A DNA stretch of 10,518 bases from Candidatus Omnitrophota bacterium (GTDB lineage Bacteria; Omnitrophota; Koll11; Zapsychrales; Fredricksoniimonadaceae), in assembly GCA_015233705.1 (NCBI GenBank), contig JADFXE010000002.1, positions 1 to 10,518 of the forward strand. Direction: 5' to 3'. Both the position numbers and the translations under genes were made by a program. This document shows positions 6,782 through 10,518 of this stretch, piece after piece. The notes under the pieces are model-generated. The model was not told the DNA's origin. It saw only the letters and a program-made list of their open reading frames with translations, and did no database searches. Position 1 is the first letter of the stretch. Each line of letters opens with the position of its first letter.

Positions 6782-6870
6782 CTCAGATCTTGTCAGAGAC
6801 AAGATCTGAGTAAATTCGCCCAGCCACTTATGTTCGCTCGCTCAACTCGCTTCATAAGTGGCGGGCTCAT
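6782..6870 (-). repeat. Two-hairpin dispersed repeat, copy 3 (reverse orientation)
   Basis: Read on the - strand from 6870: ATGAGC, then hairpin 1 with a 10-bp stem (GCCACTTATG/CATAAGTGGC, at 6862-6853 and 6832-6823) around a 20-nt loop containing GAGCGAGCGAA. The linker GCGAATTTA (6819-6811) follows, then hairpin 2 with a perfect 13-bp stem (6810-6798 / 6794-6782) and a 3-nt loop. Same order as the copies at 2191 and 7064. It fills the whole spacer between pheT and the probable 6S RNA. Hairpin 2 also lies 17 bases past the pheT stop but lacks a T-run on the + strand. Confidence 0.7.
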
Positions 6871-6872
6871 TT

Positions 6873-7019
6873 ATCCTGCTGTGTTCGTCAGGGATCTGGC
6901 TAATTTGAACCAACATTCAAAACCTTGGGGACTGTTGTCGGATCGGCTCACAAGCCATTCGCTTGTTCCCACCTGTTTATCAGGTTCAAGGTGCCTTTTC
7001 TCAACGGCATAAGCGGGAT
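6873..7019 (+). ncRNA. ssrS: Probable 6S RNA
   Basis: 6S RNA is an open-promoter mimic that binds sigma70 RNA polymerase holoenzyme in stationary phase. The ends pair in a closing stem, ATCCTGCT (6873-6880) with AGCGGGAT (7012-7019), one G-U. Just inside are the typical 6S end motifs TGTTCG (6882-6887) and ACGGCA (7004-7009). TTGAACC (6905-6911) pairs with GGTTCAA (6983-6989), enclosing a region able to form a large bubble and the apical hairpin CAAGC/GCTTG (6951-6965). A strong terminator follows at 7028. Context agrees: 6S genes are often beside ygfA in Proteobacteria and, as I recall, near the rarA homologue in Firmicutes; here rarA and ygfA follow in order. The exact ends and promoter are not resolved. 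No covariance-model search was possible. Confidence 0.7.
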
Positions 7020-7027
7020 TTATTTAG

Positions 7028-7062
7028 CCCCGTGCTCCGGAGTCCCGGGACACGGGGTTTTT
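7028..7062 (+). terminator. Intrinsic terminator after the probable 6S RNA
   Basis: CCCCGTG (7028-7034) pairs with CACGGGG (7051-7057), followed by five T residues. The 16-nt loop holds two further short self-complementary blocks (CTCCGGAG and TCCCGGGA). Its position in a gene-free spacer supports an RNA gene upstream. Confidence 0.88.
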
Positions 7063-7063
7063 C

Positions 7064-7135
7064 ATGAGCACCAAACTTACGGAGCGTAGCGAACGTAAGT
7101 TTGCCGGGCGAATGAACCCCGTCGCGGGATCGGGG
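7064..7135 (+). repeat. Two-hairpin dispersed repeat, copy 2
   Basis: Opens with ATGAGC (7064-7069). Hairpin 1 pairs AAACTTACG (7073-7081) with CGTAAGTTT (7094-7102) around the 12-nt loop GAGCGTAGCGAA. The linker GCGAATGAA (7109-7117, including one C at the boundary) leads to hairpin 2, CCCCG (7117-7121) / CGGGG (7131-7135). Compared with copy 1, the loop differs at two positions and the outer stem differs with pairing kept. It sits between the 6S terminator and rarA, ending 22 bases before the rarA SD. Confidence 0.75.
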
Positions 7136-7169
7136 GCCAGGAAGCCGTAAAGTATCAGGAACGCAGATC

Positions 7170-8492
7170 ATGACAGAAGAGAGTTTCTTTAATACAGATT
7201 CCACACGGCACTCTCCGCTTGCGGTCAGGATGCGGCCCAAGACGCTGGACGAGTACGTCGGGCAGGAACACATTTTAGGCGAGGGCAAGCTTCTGACGCG
7301 CGCTATTGCGGCTGACCGCATCAGCTCGCTTGTGCTCTATGGTCCGCCGGGAACAGGCAAGACCACGCTCGCCTTGTGCATTGCCGAGCGCTCCAAAGCG
7401 CATTTTGAGAGCATCAACGCGGTCATGTCCAATGTCGAGGAGATGCGTAAGATCATCTCCTCCGCCAAGAATCGCCTCGCCACCTTCAGCCAGAAGACCA
7501 TTCTTTTTATCGACGAGATCCACCGCTTCAACAAGGCCCAGCAGGATGTGCTCATGCCGGACGTGGAGAACGGCAACATTGTTCTGATCGGTGCCACGAC
7601 CATGAACCCGTTTTTCTCGCTGGTGGCGCCGCTGTTGTCGCGCTCGTTGGTGTTTGAGCTGCAGCCGCTGACCAAGGAGCAGATCCTGACCCTGCTCAAG
7701 CGCTCACTGAAGGATAAAGAGCGCGGGCTCGGCCACTTGCCGGTCAAGGCGGACAAAAAGGCGCTGGAGTTCCTGGCCGACATTTCCGACGGAGATGCGC
7801 GCCGGTCGCTGAATGCGCTGGAGGTCGGGGTCCTCACCACGCCCAAGAACAAGGATAATGAGGTCGCCTTCACGCTGGAGGTGGCCCAGGAATCTATCCA
7901 GAAGAAGATCGTGCAGTATGACGGCGATGGCGATGTGCATTACGATACGGCCTCGGCCTTCATCAAATCCATGCGCGGGTCTGATCCTGACGCGGCTCTC
8001 TACTGGATGGCCAAGATGATCTACGCGGGCGAGGATCCGCGTTTCATTGCCCGGCGTGTCGTGATCTGCGCGGCGGAAGATGTGGGCAACGCGGATCCGA
8101 ATGCGCTGGTGCTGGCCAATGCCGCGATGCAGGTCGCGGAGTTTGTCGGTCTGCCTGAGGCGCGCATTCCGCTGGCTCAGGCCGTGACCTATGTTGCCTG
8201 CGCGCCGAAATCCAATGCCGCGTATCTGGCGATCGACAAGGCGCTGGAGGATGTGAAGACTAAAAAGGCGGGCAATGTTCCCAAGCATTTGCGTGATGCC
8301 TCCTATCCTGGCGCGGCCAAGCTCGGCCACGGGCAGGGCTACCAGTATGCCCACGACCATCCGGATCATTATGTCCCGCAGGAATACATGCCCTTCAAGG
8401 CAACCTACTACGAGCCGACCGAAATGGGGTATGAGAAGAAGATCAGAGAGCGGCTGGAGAATCTCCGCAAGCGCGGAGAGAAGAAGACGTAA
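7170..8492 (+). CDS. rarA: Replication-associated recombination protein A (RarA/MgsA family AAA+ ATPase)
   Basis: RarA is a clamp-loader-like AAA+ ATPase that acts at stalled replication forks and interacts with SSB. The 440-residue product carries the N-terminal RPKTLDEYVGQEHILGEG box, Walker A GPPGTGKT (58-65), Walker B FIDEIHRFNKAQQD with Asp115-Glu116, sensor 1 GATTMNP (141-147), an arginine-finger candidate Arg158 in LLSRSLVF, and sensor 2 GDARRSLNALE (about 208-218). The C-terminal family domain is complete: SDPDAALYWMAKMI, EDPRFIARRVVICAAEDVGNADP, GLPEARIPLAQA, AAKLGHGQGYQYAHD. ATG 7170 has SD AGGA (7157-7160), nine bases upstream. Length matches the family. Probably transcribed separately from 6S, since a terminator lies between. 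Confidence 0.96.
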   Translation: MTEESFFNTDSTRHSPLAVRMRPKTLDEYVGQEHILGEGKLLTRAIAADRISSLVLYGPPGTGKTTLALCIAERSKAHFESINAVMSNVEEMRKIISSAKNRLATFSQKTILFIDEIHRFNKAQQDVLMPDVENGNIVLIGATTMNPFFSLVAPLLSRSLVFELQPLTKEQILTLLKRSLKDKERGLGHLPVKADKKALEFLADISDGDARRSLNALEVGVLTTPKNKDNEVAFTLEVAQESIQKKIVQYDGDGDVHYDTASAFIKSMRGSDPDAALYWMAKMIYAGEDPRFIARRVVICAAEDVGNADPNALVLANAAMQVAEFVGLPEARIPLAQAVTYVACAPKSNAAYLAIDKALEDVKTKKAGNVPKHLRDASYPGAAKLGHGQGYQYAHDHPDHYVPQEYMPFKATYYEPTEMGYEKKIRERLENLRKRGEKKT

Positions 8493-8553
8493 AGCATTGT
8501 CGTCTTGATAGAAAGCGATATGGCAGGGGCTGGTGAATTGTTGGCTCGAGCCC

Positions 8554-8581
8554 ATAATTGTCGGTCCGGACCGACAATTAT
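8554..8581 (+). repeat. Perfect 28-bp palindrome A in the rarA-ygfA spacer
   Basis: A gapless dyad whose half-site is ATAATTGTCGGTCC. It is centred between 8567 and 8568 and every position is matched. There is no T-run after it. A 10-bp palindrome (GGCTCGAGCC, 8543-8552) lies immediately before it. The direct repeat TGGCAGGGGC lies at 8521-8530 and again at 8602-8611 around it. It could be an operator, a recombination/insertion remnant, or an RNA hairpin. Confidence 0.8.
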
Positions 8582-8610
8582 TCAGCCTGATGGTCGGTGT
8601 CTGGCAGGGG

Positions 8611-8636
8611 CAATTCGACAGCCGGCTGTCGAATTG
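8611..8636 (+). repeat. Perfect 26-bp palindrome B in the rarA-ygfA spacer
   Basis: A gapless dyad with half-site CAATTCGACAGCC, centred between 8623 and 8624. It lies 29 bp after palindrome A and is a different sequence, although both have AATT outside and a GC-rich centre. It abuts the second copy of TGGCAGGGGC. The rest of the 267-base spacer before ygfA holds no gene I can support, only these dyads and a possible promoter at 8689. Confidence 0.8.
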
Positions 8637-8688
8637 GTATTGAATATTACAGAACAAGCGAGATAAGCGCGGCACGCGATATTTTTAT

Positions 8689-8717
8689 TTGAGGATTTAG
8701 ATTAATAATGATACTAT
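8689..8717 (+). promoter_or_regulatory. Putative promoter for ygfA
   Basis: TTGAGG (8689-8694, 4/6) is 17 bp from TACTAT (8712-8717, 4/6), with an AT-rich spacer. The same TACTAT -10 is used in the candidate sRNA promoter at 2958. Transcription would start near 8724, at the foot of a hairpin CCCTTGCGG/CCGCAGGG (8724-8732 / 8741-8748, one bulged T) just before the SD of ygfA. Confidence 0.4.
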
Positions 8718-8759
8718 AAGGCACCCTTGCGGGGAAAAAACCGCAGGGCCAGGAAAAAA

Positions 8760-9320
8760 TTGGAAATTCCAACTAAACAAGAGCTCCGGAAACGGATCCT
8801 TGATCTTATACAAAACCAAAAGGAGGAAGACGCTTTAAGGAAAAGCCGGGTCATATTGGACAAGTTCCTAGCATTGCCGGTTTTTAAAAAGGCGAAGACC
8901 GTCCTGTTCTACGCATCGTGTCGCGGCGAGGTAGATACCTTTGCCATGATGGACAGGGCCATAGAGTTGAAGAAGCGTGTTGCATTACCAAGAGTTCAGA
9001 AAGAAAACAAAAAGATCACTGCGATCATGATCGCATCCACACAAGGATTAAAACCTGGTGCTTACAACATCCCCGAGCCTGAATTTCAGACAGAGAGGGT
9101 CTTGAACCCCAAAGACATTGACCTTGTGGTCGTGCCCGGCGTGGCATTTGATCGTCAGGGCAACCGTCTGGGCCGTGGCGCAGGTTTTTACGATCGTTTT
9201 CTTTCCGAACTTCCTTCCTCAACCGTGACCATCGGTCTTGCCTATGATCTGCAGCTCGTGGAGGCCCTAACAGGCCTGGAGCGGCACGATCGCCCGGTAA
9301 CGCAGGTTCTGACAAATTAA
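8760..9320 (+). CDS. ygfA: 5-formyltetrahydrofolate cyclo-ligase (5-FCL, MTHFS)
   Basis: Catalyses ATP-dependent conversion of 5-formyl-THF to 5,10-methenyl-THF, returning the storage form to the one-carbon pool; cytoplasmic. Motifs: [12 protein letters not shown] at the N-terminus, [34 protein letters not shown] (conserved strand and substrate region), and the diagnostic [28 protein letters not shown] with the folate/ATP loop GRGAGFYDR at residues 138-146. TTG 8760 is preferred, with AGGA five bases upstream. TTG 8727 would add 11 basic residues outside the conserved region and falls inside a hairpin. The 186 residues are normal for the family. Proximity to 6S RNA matches the ssrS-ygfA link of Proteobacteria, where the two are cotranscribed. 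Here rarA intervenes. Confidence 0.92.
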   Translation: MEIPTKQELRKRILDLIQNQKEEDALRKSRVILDKFLALPVFKKAKTVLFYASCRGEVDTFAMMDRAIELKKRVALPRVQKENKKITAIMIASTQGLKPGAYNIPEPEFQTERVLNPKDIDLVVVPGVAFDRQGNRLGRGAGFYDRFLSELPSSTVTIGLAYDLQLVEALTGLERHDRPVTQVLTN

Positions 9321-9340
9321 CCCGTTGTTGTTCTGTTATA

Positions 9341-9368
9341 CCGGTCCGTCACATCACATTCGGACCGG
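9341..9368 (+). other. Hairpin between ygfA and rny without a T-run
   Basis: Perfect 8-bp stem CCGGTCCG (9341-9348) / CGGACCGG (9361-9368) with a 12-nt loop TCACATCACATT. It lies 20 bases after the ygfA stop. The absence of a following T-run makes it a poor intrinsic terminator; it may be an mRNA stabiliser, a factor-dependent termination region or an rny leader element. Confidence 0.45.
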
Positions 9369-9415
9369 CGGTGGATCTCAACCGTAAATGTGTTATTCAT
9401 AAAAGGAGAAGGACC

Positions 9416-10518
9416 ATGGGAGCGTTAACTGTTGTTTTTATTCTTCTGGCTGCCGGCGCAGGTGCCGCGGGCGGTTATTTTCTAAGTCGTGTTTTGAAGG
9501 GCAAGCAGCTCAAGCTGACCGAACAGGACGCCAGCACTATTAAAGATATGGCCCGTCGTGAGGCCGAGACCATCAAGAAAGAGGCCGAGCTTCAGGCCAA
9601 GGACATGATCCTGAAGTTGCGTCAGGAGTTTGAACAGGATACCAAAACCCGCCGCGAAGAATTGATCGTTTCCGAGAAGCGGATCCTGCAAAAGGAAGAG
9701 AGCGTTGAAAAGCGTCTGGACCTTCTGGACAAGAAGGAAAAGGACCTCACCACCCGCACGGATGTCCTCAGGCAAAAGGAAGGCGACGTGGCTCAGAAGG
9801 GCGAGGAGCTGGCCAAGCTCATCCTGCAGGAGAAAGAGACGCTGCACAAGGTCTCCAACCTGACCCGCGAGGAAGCCAAGAACATGCTCTTGACGCGCAT
9901 TGACGAGGAGCTGGTCCACGAGAAGGCGACCCGCATCCGTCAGATGGAAGAGGACATCAGGGAGAATTCTGACAAGAAGGCGCGCGAGCTTCTGTCGATC
10001 GCGATCCAGCGCTGCGCCTCTGATCACGCGGCCGAGACCACGATCAGCGTGGTGCATCTGCCGTCAGATGAAATGAAGGGCCGCATCATCGGTCGCGAGG
10101 GACGTAACATCCGCGCGCTTGAGCAGGCCACCGGCGTTGACATCATCATTGACGACACACCCGAAGCTGTCACGATCTCGGGGTTTGATATGGTGCGCCG
10201 TGAGGTGGCCCGTATCGCGCTTGAGAGCCTGATCGCTGACGGGCGCATTCACCCGGGGCGCATCGAAGAGGTTGTCGAGAAAGCCAAGAAAGACCTGGAG
10301 CAGAAGATCAAGGAAGCGGGTGAGACCGCGGTCTTCGAGCTGGGCATCCACAATATGCATCCTGAGCTGGTCAAGCTGATCGGCCGTCTGAAATACCGCA
10401 CGAGCTTTGGCCAGAATGCGCTGCAGCATACCAAGGAAGTTGCGCGGCTCATGGGCTTGATCGCTCATCAGCTGGGGCTTGATCCGGCCATTGCCAAGCG
10501 CGCCGGGTTGCTGCACGA
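9416..10518 (+). CDS. rny: Ribonuclease Y, 3'-truncated by the window
   Basis: RNase Y is a membrane-anchored endoribonuclease that starts mRNA decay. ATG 9416 has an excellent SD (AGGAG, 9404-9408) seven bases upstream. Residues ~3-24 are one hydrophobic transmembrane helix with a Gly/Ala-rich stretch. Residues ~30-200 are a long, charged coiled coil ([35 protein letters not shown]). The KH RNA-binding domain follows with [11 protein letters not shown] at 222-232. The HD phosphohydrolase domain has begun: first metal-ligand His338 in [10 protein letters not shown]. The window stops just after His367 of the LLHD dyad, so its Asp and the last ~150 residues lie outside. Everything visible is intact. 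The gene has no symmetric partner frame and runs open to the window end. Confidence 0.96.
   Translation, partial: MGALTVVFILLAAGAGAAGGYFLSRVLKGKQLKLTEQDASTIKDMARREAETIKKEAELQAKDMILKLRQEFEQDTKTRREELIVSEKRILQKEESVEKRLDLLDKKEKDLTTRTDVLRQKEGDVAQKGEELAKLILQEKETLHKVSNLTREEAKNMLLTRIDEELVHEKATRIRQMEEDIRENSDKKARELLSIAIQRCASDHAAETTISVVHLPSDEMKGRIIGREGRNIRALEQATGVDIIIDDTPEAVTISGFDMVRREVARIALESLIADGRIHPGRIEEVVEKAKKDLEQKIKEAGETAVFELGIHNMHPELVKLIGRLKYRTSFGQNALQHTKEVARLMGLIAHQLGLDPAIAKRAGLLH

Noticed and set aside
6782..6810. Intrinsic terminator for pheT
   Set aside because: The 13-bp hairpin is perfect but is followed by TAAATTC, not a T-run; it fits better as hairpin 2 of the reverse-oriented repeat.
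6830..7012. 60-codon frame on the + strand
   Set aside because: It crosses repeat copy 3 and the probable 6S RNA, has no SD, and its content is explained by those features.
7704..8675. 323-codon open frame on the - strand
   Set aside because: It is antisense to the conserved C-terminal half of rarA and extends through both palindromes. No family motif and no supporting RBS.
1..10518. CRISPR array, transposase, phage or defence system
   Set aside because: No regularly spaced direct repeats, no recombinase or nuclease-defence motifs; all large frames are housekeeping genes.

Overview
The window is a dense block of bacterial translation housekeeping genes, all on the + strand, with moderately GC-rich codon use. 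Ribosome binding sites, sigma70-like promoters and intrinsic terminators are all recognisable. In order it holds: the 3' part of thrS (threonyl-tRNA synthetase), infC (IF3), rpmI (L35), rplT (L20); a short terminator-bounded candidate small RNA; a small membrane-anchored protein of unknown function; pheS-pheT (phenylalanyl-tRNA synthetase); a probable 6S RNA; rarA; ygfA/fau (5-formyltetrahydrofolate cyclo-ligase); and the first two thirds of rny (RNase Y). The proteins do not fix the phylum. An uncultured Gram-negative-type lineage (for example Omnitrophota or a neighbouring PVC-related group) is my guess from gene order and composition, with low confidence.

Region 1 (1-2913) is the classical thrS-infC-rpmI-rplT operon, ending in a strong GAAA-tetraloop terminator. 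thrS carries an in-frame amber codon inside class II motif 1. infC has no ATG/GTG near its strong Shine-Dalgarno sequence and appears to use the rare AUU start associated with IF3 autoregulation. A near-consensus promoter inside the end of thrS would give infC-rpmI-rplT their own transcript with a leader of about 95 nt. Region 2 (2914-3144) has no convincing gene but holds promoter, structured segment and terminator in sequence (a candidate sRNA of about 85 nt), then a second strong promoter. Region 3 (3199-6765) is a probable three-gene unit: small membrane protein, pheS, pheT. PheT lacks the OB-fold tRNA-binding insertion. Region 4 (6766-7169) is non-coding: a repeat element on the - strand, the probable 6S RNA with its own terminator, then a repeat element on the + strand. 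Region 5 (7170-10518) is rarA, a spacer with two perfect palindromes, ygfA and rny.

The most interesting non-genic signal is a small dispersed repeat present three times (2191-2264, 7064-7135, and 6870-6782 on the - strand). Each copy reads ATGAGC, hairpin 1 with a GAGCG/AGCGAA-type loop, a GCGAATNNA linker, then hairpin 2. The loop and linker are conserved, while the stem sequences differ between copies yet stay fully paired.
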